DNA of 64,000 nt from Chitinophaga flava (GCF_003308995.1 NZ_QFFJ01000002.1:62001-126000), one strand, 5' to 3'; shown: positions 44,168 through 53,411, counted from the stretch's first letter. Numbers and translations: made by a program. Notes: a model not told the origin generated them from the letters alone.

Positions 44168-45772
44168 TTAGCCCAGGGCTTCAGCCCTGGGAGACCAGCT
44201 GTCTATCGTCATCGCCTGCAGTTCATCTTTCAGTGCGAGCGGCATTTGCCCATCCAGCAAATAGCCGGCAGGAGTGCTGGGGTAGATATCTTCAAAGGTG
44301 CGTATCTGATTCATAAACACCCGGCGGAAAATATGGCGTCGGGTGATATGATGTGGTTCCGGCAGTCCGATGGCGGCGGTGAGTTCTATTGCACTCTCGA
44401 TGGTATCGCGGTGGTAGTTGGCTACTCTGTGTTTTTTGTCGTCCACTACGAGGCCGGCGGCCAGCCATTTGTCCTGTGTGGCTACGCCGGTAGGACATTT
44501 GTTGGTATTACACTGCAATGCCTGGATACAGCCGATGGCCATCATCATGGCACGTGCACTGTTACAGGTGTCTGCTCCCAGTGCCAGCGCACGCAGCAGG
44601 TGAAAGCCGGTCAGTATTTTCCCGGATGCGATGATCTTTATCTGATGACGTATATGGAAGCCCGTTAGAGTGTCGTGTACAAAAGCCAGTGCGTCCATCA
44701 GTGGCATACCTACAGAATTGGAAAACTCCGGTGGTGCTGCGCCGGTACCGCCTTCTCCACCATCTACCGTGATGAAATCAGGGTAGATACCGGTTTCCAT
44801 CATCGCTTTGCAGATAGCATAAAACTCCCGCTGCTGGCCGATACACAGCTTAAACCCTATCGGTTTGCCATTGCTCAGATCGCGCAGCCGTTTGATGAAC
44901 AACATCATCTCACGGGGACTGTTAAACGCTTTATGGTAAGGAGGGGAGTAAACTGTAGTATAAGGTTTTACATGACGGATGGCTGCAATTTCAGGGGTGT
45001 TTTTAGCAGCCGGAAGAATGCCGCCATGGCCTGGTTTGGCGCCCTGCGAGAGTTTTAGCTCGATCATTTTTATCTGGGGCAGGGCCGTTTTTTCTGCAAA
45101 AAGTTGGTCAGAGAAATTACCTTCTTCATCACGGCAACCAAAATAACCGGTACCAATCTGCCAGATAATGTCACCACCTTGTTTCAGGTGGAAGTCGCTG
45201 ATACCGCCTTCGCCGGTGTTATGGGCGAAGTTGCCGATCTTTGCGCCGCCGTTTAAGGCTTCTACGGCATTGGAGCTGAGAGAGCCATAACTCATGGCGC
45301 TTACGTTAAAGATGCTGGCTGCATAGGGCTGCAGACAATCTTTGCCTCCAATGGTCACCCGCGGGTCTTTGTTCATAGATTCAAAATCACGTGGCTGAAT
45401 GGAATGCGCCATCCATTCATACCCTTCCGCATATACGTTGAACTGAGTACCAAAGGGCTGGGTGTCAAGCTCCCTTTTGGCACGCTGGTAGATGGTGGAG
45501 CGGTCTACACGGTTAACCGGGCTTCCATCAATATCACTTTCTACAAAATACTGATAGATCTTGGGCCGCAGCGCTTCCATCCAGTAACGCATCCGTCCTA
45601 CTACCGGGTAATTACGGATAATGGCATGTTTGGTTTGTCGCATATCCAGTATGCCCATTACAATAACAGGCAAGACAAGAATAAGCAACCAGTAAACCCA
45701 TGGGAAAAACACACCAAGACCGATAATGATAAACAGGCTTGTAATCGAAAATCCAATAAACCCTTTTGCCAT
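44168..45772 (-). CDS. FMN-binding glutamate synthase-like protein
   Basis: 534 residues. The N-terminus has two membrane helices (IGFSITSLFIIIGLGVFFPWVYWLLILVLPVIVMG region). The body is the Glu_synthase FMN domain: FNVSAMSYGSLSSNAVEALNGGAK, NTGEGGISDFHLKQGGDIIWQIGTGYFG, LSQGAKPGHGGILPAAK, DGGEGGTGAAPPEFSNSVGMPL and CNTNKCPTGVATQ. The amidotransferase domain is absent, as in the stand-alone family, whose substrate is unsettled. The last codons (SPRAEALG) are encoded by the REP-like palindrome at 44172-44191, and the stop lies at its edge. Confidence 0.9.
   Translation of the reverse strand: MAKGFIGFSITSLFIIIGLGVFFPWVYWLLILVLPVIVMGILDMRQTKHAIIRNYPVVGRMRYWMEALRPKIYQYFVESDIDGSPVNRVDRSTIYQRAKRELDTQPFGTQFNVYAEGYEWMAHSIQPRDFESMNKDPRVTIGGKDCLQPYAASIFNVSAMSYGSLSSNAVEALNGGAKIGNFAHNTGEGGISDFHLKQGGDIIWQIGTGYFGCRDEEGNFSDQLFAEKTALPQIKMIELKLSQGAKPGHGGILPAAKNTPEIAAIRHVKPYTTVYSPPYHKAFNSPREMMLFIKRLRDLSNGKPIGFKLCIGQQREFYAICKAMMETGIYPDFITVDGGEGGTGAAPPEFSNSVGMPLMDALAFVHDTLTGFHIRHQIKIIASGKILTGFHLLRALALGADTCNSARAMMMAIGCIQALQCNTNKCPTGVATQDKWLAAGLVVDDKKHRVANYHRDTIESAIELTAAIGLPEPHHITRRHIFRRVFMNQIRTFEDIYPSTPAGYLLDGQMPLALKDELQAMTIDSWSPRAEALG
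44172..44191. repeat. REP-like palindrome copy 3, inside a coding end
   Basis: CCCAGGGCTTCAGCCCTGGG, identical to copy 1 at 26007. It lies within the final codons of the glutamate-synthase-like gene. Confidence 0.8.
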
Positions 45773-46048
45773 AATGAATCATTTAATCGTTATATCACTA
45801 AGTTAAAAAAATTATCCACAGGAGATATCCACCATCAGTATTCCTTAACAACAGAATAATTTGTATTGTTCCCCAACAGGGGCGCAGAATACGCTTATTT
45901 GCATATGTGCATTATACGTTTTATATTACACGGATTCTATTGATGGTGGTAGACACGACCGGGATAATTGCCATTTTTCACCATCCGCCTGTATTTAATT
46001 GCCATTGTAGCATTTCATTATATCGTTATTTCTAATTTAATCAAAACC

Positions 46049-48658
46049 ATGATCAGGCATAAGTTTTTAGGGAAACTCATGACAACGGGGTTGTTGCTCA
46101 CCAGCACTACCGTGTTTGCCCAGGCCAGGAAATCAGCTCCATTTGATCCTTCGCGTTTAAAAACCAGCTGGGAAGTAGTTGAAAACAACCATCAGGGCAA
46201 AGCCAATTTTCTGTCGACGTTCACCTTTGTCAACAACAGTGATAAACCTTTTCCCAACAAAGGCTGGGAACTGTATTTCAACTTTGTGCGTATGGTGAAA
46301 GCCGGTGTACTGCCAGGCAATGTGAAAGTAGAACATGTCAACGGTGATCTGTTTCGTCTTACACCAGCAGAAAATTTTGCCGGTATAGCTCCCGGAGATT
46401 CCCTGAAACTGGGCATCGTAGGTGATGCCTGGGCTGTTAACTTTACCGATGCACCCTCCGGCCTGTACATCGTATGGGACGATCAGAAAGAAACCGGCGT
46501 GCCTATTAAAGACTACAGCATCCGCCCTTCTACTACCGCCAAACAACTGATGCGTTATCCCGGTGATAAAACTGCCGTAGTAACGCCAACGGATATATTT
46601 AAACAGAATGCAGCCATTAAGGATATTCCTGCTGCACAGCTGCCTCCGATTTTTCCTACGCCGGTATCGGTTACCAACTCCGGCGGAAACCTGCTGCTGG
46701 ACGCTCCTCCGGTGATCACCGCAGATCCTGCACTGGAAGCCAGTGGTAAGTTTCTGGAAAAAGAAATGATAACGTTGCTGGGTAAACGTAGTCCGGGTAA
46801 AAAGACAGTTGCTTTTCGCCTCGACAATAACCTGGCTGCTAACGCCTATACGCTGCAGGTAACACCTGAAGGCATCATCATTACTGCCGGCAGCGACGAA
46901 GGCGCTTTTTATGGTATACAGTCCCTGAAATCCCTGATAACACCTGCGGCATGGTCCGGTGTGCAGAAATCTATCAGCATACCGGCTGTGCAGGTGAAAG
47001 ATTATCCCCGCTTCAACTACCGCGCCTTTATGATCGATGTTGCCCGTAACTATCACAGCAAACGTGATCTGTTCCGTATCCTCGATGTAATGGCCTTGTA
47101 CAAACTGAATGTGCTGCACTACCACTTCAGCGATGATGAAGGATGGCGCGTTGAAATACCTTCCCTGCCCGAACTGACGCAGGTAGGCGCCAAACGCGGC
47201 CACAGCACTGACTGGAAAAACATGCTGCCGCCTTCCTATGGCTCCGGCCCCGATACCAGCAATGCTGCCGGTACCGGTTACCTCACCCGCAACGATTTTA
47301 TCGAAGTACTGCGTTATGCAACGGAAAGGCATATACGCGTATTGCCGGAGATAGAAACGCCCGGCCACGCCCGTGCAGCGGTGAAATCTATGGAAGCCCG
47401 TTACTATCGCCTGAAAGCAGCCGGTAAAGACAAGGAAGCCAATGAATATCTGCTGACGGACCTGGAAGATAAATCCCAGTACCGTTCTGTACAAAATTGG
47501 AATGACAACGTGATGAACGTCGCCCTGCCTTCTACCTATCGTTTCCTCGATAAGGTAGTAGAAGAGCTGCAGGCGATGTATAAAGAAGCCGGTGCGCCAC
47601 TGCCAGCCGTGCATATGGGCGGCGATGAAGTGCCACACGGTGTATTTGAAAAATCACCTGCCTGCCTGGCGCTGATGCAACAGGATAAGAGCGTGAAAAA
47701 TGTAAACGACCTGTGGTATTATTTTTATCGTAAGGTGAATGACCTGCTGAAAGCCCGTGGTATGGAGCTGGCTGGCTGGGAAGAAACCGGTATGCGTAAA
47801 ACCACCCTCGACGGAGAAGTGTCCAGTATACCGAATCCCGATTTCGCTAACGATAATTTCCAGCTGAACGTGTGGAACAATGTTATTGGTGGTGGTCAGG
47901 AAGATCTTTCCTATCGCCTGGCCAATGCGGGTTACAAGGTGATCCTCTCCGGTGTGAGCAACTTCTACTTTGATATGGCCGCTATGAAATCATTCGATGA
48001 ACCAGGTTTTTACTGGGGTGGTTTTGTAGATGTGGATAAACCTTTCTACTTCATTCCTTTCGATTACTACAGGAATTCAAAAGTGGATGGAAGAGGCAAT
48101 CCGGTGACGCCTGCTATGTTTGTTGGCAAAGACCGTCTCACTGGTTTCGGACAGTCCAATATCCGCGGTATACAAGGTTTGTTGTGGAGCGAAACCGTTA
48201 CCACTTCCGATCGTATGGAATATATGATGCTGCCTAAGTTACTCGGACTGGCAGAACGTGCCTGGGCACAGGATCCGGCATGGGCTACTGAAAAAGACAC
48301 TGCTAAATCAGATGCCATGTATGCCCAAGCCTGGAGCGTGTTCACCAATGTATTGGGCAAACGTGAAATGCCACGCCTCGACTATTACAACGGTGGTTAT
48401 AACTGGCGTATCCCCACAGCCGGCACTTCTGTTGAGGAAGGTGTAGTAAGCGCCAATGTGCAGATGCCGGGAATGGTCATCCGATACACTACTAACGGTG
48501 AAGAACCTACGATAAAAAGTCCGGTGTATACAGGACCTGTCAAAGCAGGTGGAAAAATTGTAAAGTTCCGCGTATTCAACACCCGTGGCCGCAGTAGCCG
48601 AACTACCACAGTAAAAGTGCCGCAGCCTACTACGCAGCTACTCAACAATAAGAACTAG
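46049..48658 (+). CDS. Beta-N-acetylhexosaminidase, GH20
   Basis: The start MIRHKFLGKLMTTGLLLTSTTVFAQ gives a signal peptide; the frame is open from 45968. Domains in order: N-terminal CHB_HEX carbohydrate-binding domain (SWEVVENNHQGKANFLSTFTFVNNSDKPF), GH20b domain, GH20 catalytic barrel, and a CHB_HEX_C-type beta domain (IRYTTNGEEPTIKSPVYTGP). The catalytic Asp-Glu pair is in VHMGGDEVPHG, and VLPEIETPGHARAA and YHFSDDEGWRVEIPSLPELT are family motifs. It removes terminal GlcNAc or GalNAc from chitin oligomers or glycans in the periplasm. No SusCD pair is adjacent. Confidence 0.94.
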   Translation: MIRHKFLGKLMTTGLLLTSTTVFAQARKSAPFDPSRLKTSWEVVENNHQGKANFLSTFTFVNNSDKPFPNKGWELYFNFVRMVKAGVLPGNVKVEHVNGDLFRLTPAENFAGIAPGDSLKLGIVGDAWAVNFTDAPSGLYIVWDDQKETGVPIKDYSIRPSTTAKQLMRYPGDKTAVVTPTDIFKQNAAIKDIPAAQLPPIFPTPVSVTNSGGNLLLDAPPVITADPALEASGKFLEKEMITLLGKRSPGKKTVAFRLDNNLAANAYTLQVTPEGIIITAGSDEGAFYGIQSLKSLITPAAWSGVQKSISIPAVQVKDYPRFNYRAFMIDVARNYHSKRDLFRILDVMALYKLNVLHYHFSDDEGWRVEIPSLPELTQVGAKRGHSTDWKNMLPPSYGSGPDTSNAAGTGYLTRNDFIEVLRYATERHIRVLPEIETPGHARAAVKSMEARYYRLKAAGKDKEANEYLLTDLEDKSQYRSVQNWNDNVMNVALPSTYRFLDKVVEELQAMYKEAGAPLPAVHMGGDEVPHGVFEKSPACLALMQQDKSVKNVNDLWYYFYRKVNDLLKARGMELAGWEETGMRKTTLDGEVSSIPNPDFANDNFQLNVWNNVIGGGQEDLSYRLANAGYKVILSGVSNFYFDMAAMKSFDEPGFYWGGFVDVDKPFYFIPFDYYRNSKVDGRGNPVTPAMFVGKDRLTGFGQSNIRGIQGLLWSETVTTSDRMEYMMLPKLLGLAERAWAQDPAWATEKDTAKSDAMYAQAWSVFTNVLGKREMPRLDYYNGGYNWRIPTAGTSVEEGVVSANVQMPGMVIRYTTNGEEPTIKSPVYTGPVKAGGKIVKFRVFNTRGRSSRTTTVKVPQPTTQLLNNKN

Positions 48659-48676
48659 TTACATACTGCATAAAAT

Positions 48677-48723
48677 AAAAGAGCGTCCCCATTGACACCA
48701 CATCAATGGGGACGCTCTTTTTT
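48677..48723 (+). terminator. Strong terminator after GH20 gene
   Basis: AAAAGAGCGTCCCCATTGA and TCAATGGGGACGCTCTTTT form a 19-bp perfect stem with a 7-nt loop and a T run. Confidence 0.9.
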
Positions 48724-48770
48724 ATTCCTCCGCAATCTCCCCCTCAATCATCACCGCTCAATCTCCGTTC

Positions 48771-48824
48771 ATCATGTAAAATACCCTCATCATATAAATC
48801 ACCCCCATCATAAAAATCACCGTT
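48771..48824 (+). repeat. ATCA-phased intergenic repeat, copy 7 (longest)
   Basis: ATCA at 48771, 48789, 48798, 48807 and 48816, the last four exactly 9 bp apart. It ends in CACCGTT. It lies just upstream of the DUF5916 gene. Confidence 0.6.
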
Positions 48825-48859
48825 GTATTTTGTTTCTCTGACCCTTTTAATTTCTGACA

Positions 48860-51052
48860 GTGCATACAATTCCACGTTTATTGTGCTGCTGCCTGTTAAG
48901 CATACCTGTATCGGTTACTGTGATGGCTCAGCAACAAAAGAAAAATGAATCTTATCATCTGAAGATAAGAAAGGCAACTTCACCTGTAAAGATTGATGGT
49001 GTAATTGATGAACAGGCCTGGAAAGATGCCGAGGTAGCCACCAACTTTAAGATGGTGTTGCCGATGGATACCAGTGCTGCTAACGTGCGGACAGCTGTAA
49101 GGATGACCTATGATCAGCAACATATTTATCTGCTGGTGGAAAACTACAAACTGGGCGATGGGCCTTACATGGTGGAATCGTTGCGGCGGGACTTTGCTTT
49201 TCTGAAGAACGATAACTTCCTGCTTTTTATGGACCCTTTTGATGACCAGACCAATGGTTTTTCTTTTGGTGCCAATGCTGCGGGAGCGCAATGGGACGGC
49301 CTTATGTATGATGGGGGTAAGGTAGATCTGAGCTGGGATAACAAATGGACTTCTGTTGTTAAAAATTATGATGACAAATGGGTTTTTGAGGCAGCTATTC
49401 CGTTTAAGACGATCCGTTATAAGAAGGGGATCACCCACTGGGGTATTAACTTCAGCCGTAATGATCTGAAGACAACGGAAAAATCGGCCTGGGCGCCGGT
49501 GCCACGGCAGTTTGCCACAGCATCGTTGGCGTATACCGGTAGCCTCGACTGGGACACGGTGCCGCCGGCAGCAGGACCTAATATTTCCCTGATACCGTAT
49601 TTGTTGGGTGGTATTGCCAAAGACTATGATAAGGGCACGCCCGCCAAATTCCGCAGGGATGTGGGCCTGGATGCCAAGGTAGCGGTGACTTCCTCCCTCA
49701 ATCTGGACCTTACAGTAAACCCTGATTTCTCGCAGGTGGATGTGGATAAACAGGTGACTAACCTGGACCGTTTTGAGTTGTTCTTCCCTGAGAAACGGCA
49801 GTTTTTCCTGGAAAACGGGGATCAGCTGTCCAACTTCGGTTATGCTAATATCCGGCCCTTTTTCTCCCGGCGTATCGGGTTGGGAACACCTATTCATTTT
49901 GGGGCGCGGTTGAGTGGTAAGCTGAATAAGGATTGGAGGCTGGGTGTGATGAACATGCAAACGGGGAGGAAGGAGGAAATAGGCTTGCCTGCGCAGAATT
50001 TCACGGTGGCGGCCCTGCAGCGGAGAGTGTTTGCGAGGTCTAATGTGGGCTTTATTTTTATCAATAAGGAATCATTGAATTACGATCCTTCCAAAGTGGT
50101 GGACCTGCCGGTGTATTCACGGTACAACCGTAATATGGGCCTGGAGTATAACCTGGCTTCGTCCAATAATTTCTGGACGGGTAAGGCGATGCTGCTTAAA
50201 TCGTATAGTCCTGGTAAAACGGGCCATGACTTTGCCCATGCGGCCAATCTCCAGTATACCAGCAAAGTGTGGAATGTAAGCTGGCAGCACGAATATGTGG
50301 GCCGGAACTATAATGCTGAAGTGGGGTATGTGCCCCGGCAGGGATACATCAAGTTGATGCCACAGGTGACCCGTCTGTTTTTCCCGCAGTCGGGTGCGGT
50401 GTTGAGCCATGGGCCTCAGTTGAATACTACCTGGTTTATGGATGAACGTTTTAACCGTACTGATAACGAAACGATGTTCACCTATGGGATCGTTTTCCGG
50501 CAGCGGAATACGCTGAATGTATGGGGTTCCAACACTTATATCCGGTTGTTGAATCCATTTGATCCTACGAATACGGGTAAAGACAGTTTACAGACCGGTA
50601 CGCGGCATAACTGGAATACGGTGGGGGCAGACTATGTATCGAAGCCTCAGCGCCTTTTTACCTATGCTTTTTCTGCCCGTTATGGGGGCTATTACGAAGG
50701 GGGGACGCGGCTGATGACCAATGCCGAGCTGGGGTACCGTTTCCAGCCTTATGTGAGTATTGCATTGACTGCCAATTACAATCATATCCAGCTCCCTCAG
50801 CCCTGGGGCAATACCTCTTTCTGGCTCGTGGGGCCCCGGCTGGACGTGACGATGACGAATACCCTGTTTTTCACCGGTTTTATGCAGTATAATGAACAGC
50901 AGAAGAATATGAACCTGAATACCCGCTTCCAGTGGCGTTACCGGCCGGCTTCCGATCTCTTTATTGTGTATACCGACAACTATCTTCCGGAGCCGCTGCA
51001 TGTTAAAAACAGGGCGCTGGTGCTGAAGCTGGTGTATTGGTTTAATATTTAG
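48860..51052 (+). CDS. DUF5916 protein with carbohydrate-binding-like N-terminus
   Basis: 730 residues from a GTG start (needed for the signal peptide MHTIPRLLCCCLLSIPVSVTVMAQ). The N-terminal domain (SPVKIDGVIDEQAWKDAEVATNF) is of the CBM9-like type. DUF5916 follows, with LFFPEKRQFFLENGDQ, FFSRRIGLG and a C-terminal series of alternating strands that looks like an outer-membrane beta-barrel ending in aromatic residues (VLKLVYWFNI). The family is common in Bacteroidota and its function is unknown; a role in glycan or envelope handling is inferred. The last codons and stop form half of a direct duplication. Confidence 0.85.
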   Translation: MHTIPRLLCCCLLSIPVSVTVMAQQQKKNESYHLKIRKATSPVKIDGVIDEQAWKDAEVATNFKMVLPMDTSAANVRTAVRMTYDQQHIYLLVENYKLGDGPYMVESLRRDFAFLKNDNFLLFMDPFDDQTNGFSFGANAAGAQWDGLMYDGGKVDLSWDNKWTSVVKNYDDKWVFEAAIPFKTIRYKKGITHWGINFSRNDLKTTEKSAWAPVPRQFATASLAYTGSLDWDTVPPAAGPNISLIPYLLGGIAKDYDKGTPAKFRRDVGLDAKVAVTSSLNLDLTVNPDFSQVDVDKQVTNLDRFELFFPEKRQFFLENGDQLSNFGYANIRPFFSRRIGLGTPIHFGARLSGKLNKDWRLGVMNMQTGRKEEIGLPAQNFTVAALQRRVFARSNVGFIFINKESLNYDPSKVVDLPVYSRYNRNMGLEYNLASSNNFWTGKAMLLKSYSPGKTGHDFAHAANLQYTSKVWNVSWQHEYVGRNYNAEVGYVPRQGYIKLMPQVTRLFFPQSGAVLSHGPQLNTTWFMDERFNRTDNETMFTYGIVFRQRNTLNVWGSNTYIRLLNPFDPTNTGKDSLQTGTRHNWNTVGADYVSKPQRLFTYAFSARYGGYYEGGTRLMTNAELGYRFQPYVSIALTANYNHIQLPQPWGNTSFWLVGPRLDVTMTNTLFFTGFMQYNEQQKNMNLNTRFQWRYRPASDLFIVYTDNYLPEPLHVKNRALVLKLVYWFNI

Positions 51053-51130
51053 TTATCCTATTTCCCATAGCCGGTTTCGTGACGGCTTGTTTTGATTGAA
51101 ATATTTAGTCGTCCTATTTTCCATAGCCGG
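51044..51130. repeat. Direct duplication of the DUF5916 gene 3' end
   Basis: About 31 bp (AATATTTAGT..TCCTATTT..CCATAGCCGG) at 51044-51074 recur at 51100-51130, 56 bp apart. The first copy includes the last two codons and stop of the DUF5916 gene. Confidence 0.75.
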
Positions 51131-51151
51131 CTTGCCTCTGACAGCTTATTT

Positions 51152-51189
51152 CGGGTGTGCGCCGTTTTCGGGGCACACCCGGTCTTTTT
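51152..51189 (+). terminator. Terminator downstream of DUF5916 gene
   Basis: CGGGTGTGC and GCACACCCG (9 bp) followed by TTTTTT. Confidence 0.75.
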
Positions 51190-51359
51190 TGTTGCCTTTC
51201 AGTCTGTCTGAAGATTTGTTAATAAGCAGATGTTTAGATCTCGTTAACATTTCTATTCGTAATTCCTTCTATCATTGTGATTCGTAAAAACACAATGGCC
51301 GCATCCTAAAAAAACTAGAACAGCTCAAAACATCAGAGTTTTCATTTACTATCGTTGTG

Positions 51360-51419
51360 AATACAACCCCCTGCGGTTTTTACTGTGGGGATTTTTTTTG
51401 CCCCTTAAAATTGTCTAGT
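51360..51419 (+). promoter_or_regulatory. Possible attenuator in the leader of the thioredoxin-fold gene
   Basis: CCCC at 51367-51370 can pair with GGGG at 51387-51390, forming a hairpin followed by T8 (terminator-like). The same GGGG can instead pair with CCCC at 51401-51404, which would hide the T run. The two folds exclude each other. It lies 16 bp upstream of the chosen ATG. Confidence 0.35.
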
Positions 51420-52778
51420 ATGCAACATCCCTTAAAACTGACACTTTGGTTTTCAATAGGATTCCTGATGATGGTGGAGGCAGTGACTGCACAGGGTTAC
51501 ACAGTAGTCTCCGGAAGGGTGAAGGGGCATAATGGCGAGCAGGTATCTGTATCCTGGTGGAGTGAGCCGGGTGTATCGCAGGCGGTGACTGAAGAAGCGC
51601 CGTTACAGCAGGATACTTTTTGTTTCCGGTTGTCTGCAGACCAGGTGAGGGAGGGTTTTGTGTATGTAGATGCGGGGAGTGCCGGCAATTTTTACGGGAT
51701 GCTTCGTGCGGGGGATAGTGTACAGTTATCTTTTGAGGAAGATACGATGGTGTTTACCGGGCGTGGTGCGCTGGCCTGCCGGGTACAATATCTTGCCAGG
51801 CATGTACAGGAGCGTATTCCCGTGCCTGTGGGTGAAGACGCGGTATCCAGGGCTGCCTGGCACCGTGAGCAGTTGCGGGTTGCAGAAAGAATGCTGAAAG
51901 TTTATCGCGATAGTTTACCTCCGGCTGTATATGCGGTAGTTCGGGCGAATGTGCTGGGAGAAACGGCGGGTAAGCTGGTGAGTTGTTTATGGCGTATTCC
52001 GCAGGACAGTAATGCAACTGCTCAGCAAGCAACACTATACCAACAGATGATCAGGCCTGCATTACCGGCGATCATACCTTCGGATACTACGGCGGTGGCT
52101 GTCCGGTATTTAAATTACCTGTTGCAGAAGGCGGAAGCCGACTACTTTATGCAACGGCATAGTCAGTGTACAGAGCGCGATATCTATGAATGGATAAAAA
52201 CACATTACACAGGAGTGATGCGGGATAAGCTGTTGGCTCATCATCTGCTGCAAAGCCTTGCTGCCGGCGGGCAGCCGGAAGAGCTGGCACGATGTGCGGA
52301 AGATTATCTGACGCTGGTTCAGCATGCAGCATGCAGGCAGGCTATCGCTACCAAATACGACAAATTAAAGAAAGGCCTCAGCAAAGGTGCGCCTGCGCCT
52401 CCCTTCACGTTCCCCGACAGCAGTGGACATAATATCAGTCTGAATTATTTTACAGGAAAGGTAGTGCTCCTGCATTTTTATGATGATAGTGACCAGTTGT
52501 TGCCCTCACTCGCTGAAATCAATGCCTGCTTTAATAAAGATGATGTAGTATTTGTACATATCTGTTGCAACAATGGAGCCCCGCGCAAATACCCTGGCGT
52601 GCAATTGCAGGCTGGTGGCCAGACTGCGGGGATACTCGAACAATACAATATCAGTCAGTATCCCGGTCTGATTGTGATAGGCAGGAATGGTAACATCTAT
52701 GCTACCCGGCCACCAGACCCCACTGCCGATCACGGCGCAGCACTTGCCGATATTATCTATGCGGCATTATTGCAGTAG
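51420..52778 (+). CDS. Exported protein with thioredoxin-like fold lacking the CxxC pair
   Basis: The start MQHPLKLTLWFSIGFLMMVEAVTAQ gives a signal peptide; the frame is open from 51357. The protein has about 340 residues with an N-terminal beta domain (VVSGRVKGHNGEQVSVSWWSEPG), a helical middle and a C-terminal AhpC/TlpA-like thioredoxin domain (APAPPFTFPDSSGHNISLNYFTGKVVLLHFYDDSDQLLPSL ... YNISQYPGLIVIGRNGNIYA). Where CxxC should stand it reads YDDSDQLL, so it is not a disulphide reductase. A CC pair (HICCNN) occurs later. Relatives in Bacteroidota are called TlpA-like; function unknown. Confidence 0.8.
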   Translation: MQHPLKLTLWFSIGFLMMVEAVTAQGYTVVSGRVKGHNGEQVSVSWWSEPGVSQAVTEEAPLQQDTFCFRLSADQVREGFVYVDAGSAGNFYGMLRAGDSVQLSFEEDTMVFTGRGALACRVQYLARHVQERIPVPVGEDAVSRAAWHREQLRVAERMLKVYRDSLPPAVYAVVRANVLGETAGKLVSCLWRIPQDSNATAQQATLYQQMIRPALPAIIPSDTTAVAVRYLNYLLQKAEADYFMQRHSQCTERDIYEWIKTHYTGVMRDKLLAHHLLQSLAAGGQPEELARCAEDYLTLVQHAACRQAIATKYDKLKKGLSKGAPAPPFTFPDSSGHNISLNYFTGKVVLLHFYDDSDQLLPSLAEINACFNKDDVVFVHICCNNGAPRKYPGVQLQAGGQTAGILEQYNISQYPGLIVIGRNGNIYATRPPDPTADHGAALADIIYAALLQ

Positions 52779-53000
52779 ACATCTTTCAGTCCTTATATCC
52801 AATAATTTACCTTTCTTTACGTTAATAAAAAGTGCGCAGAACAACCGCATGAACGCCATTGACCCGCAGCCGATTTTTTTGAGAAACCCGTTTAAATCAG
52901 ATTACTAATATTTACAATAAAATATATATATGGGAATCTTGGTTTAATCCTGAACATTATCGTAAATTCAATTAATAACCGTTAAGCCCCTCTATGCCAC

Positions 53001-53279
53001 ATGCCAAAGCGTTATTTTGATCGACTACAAACCATTGATTACCTCATCAGGATCAAAGGGACCGGTAAACCCGCTCAACTAGCCAAGCGGCTTCGTATTT
53101 CCGAACGAACACTCTATGAATTCCTCAAAATGATGAAGGAGTTAGGTGCTCCCATTGAGTACGACCGGTACAAAGAAAGTTATTACTACTCAGAAAAAGG
53201 TGGTTTCAACATCCGGTTCTCTAAGAACCTAGTCACCGTGGGTACAGTAATGATGCTCCTCCTGATTAATCTCTGGTAA
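53001..53279 (+). CDS. Small helix-turn-helix DNA-binding protein
   Basis: 92 residues. The HTH is RLQTIDYLIRIKGTGKPAQLAKRLRISERTLYEFLKMMKELGAPIEYDRYKESYYY, of the HTH_11/WYL-type winged-helix group. The C-terminus ends in a hydrophobic run (VTVGTVMMLLLINLW), possibly a membrane or dimer helix. There is no ligand domain. A GC-rich, strongly structured stretch starts at its stop codon. The target is unknown. Confidence 0.65.
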   Translation: MPKRYFDRLQTIDYLIRIKGTGKPAQLAKRLRISERTLYEFLKMMKELGAPIEYDRYKESYYYSEKGGFNIRFSKNLVTVGTVMMLLLINLW

Positions 53280-53362
53280 AAGTCCGCGCCTGACCTGCCT
53301 GCCGGGAAACCGGGAAGCTGTCACTGCGCCTCAGCTGCCCCCTGCGGGCCTAAGATTTTACC
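53275..53362 (+). ncRNA. Candidate structured RNA after the HTH gene
   Basis: GGTAAAA (53275-53281) pairs with TTTTACC (53356-53362) and closes a GC-rich segment. Inside are CCGG-GAAA-CCGG with a GNRA-type loop (53302-53313), AGCTG/CAGCT (53316-53336) and GCCC/GGGC (53337-53349). A terminator follows at 53412. The closing stem includes the HTH stop codon. It is not a tRNA: no T-arm or anticodon arm can be fitted. Confidence 0.4.
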
Positions 53363-53411
53363 CTGGCCGGCCTCAACGCCGACCCGTACAGAATCTTTTG
53401 TTACATTCATT

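Noticed and set aside
46157..47638. A 493-codon open frame on the minus strand
   Set aside because: It lies entirely within the GH20 gene, whose domains and catalytic pair are unmistakable; the antisense protein shows no family features.
53275..53362. tRNA (7-bp closing stem)
   Set aside because: The 7-bp stem looks like an acceptor arm, but no T-arm, anticodon arm or conserved tRNA bases can be fitted.
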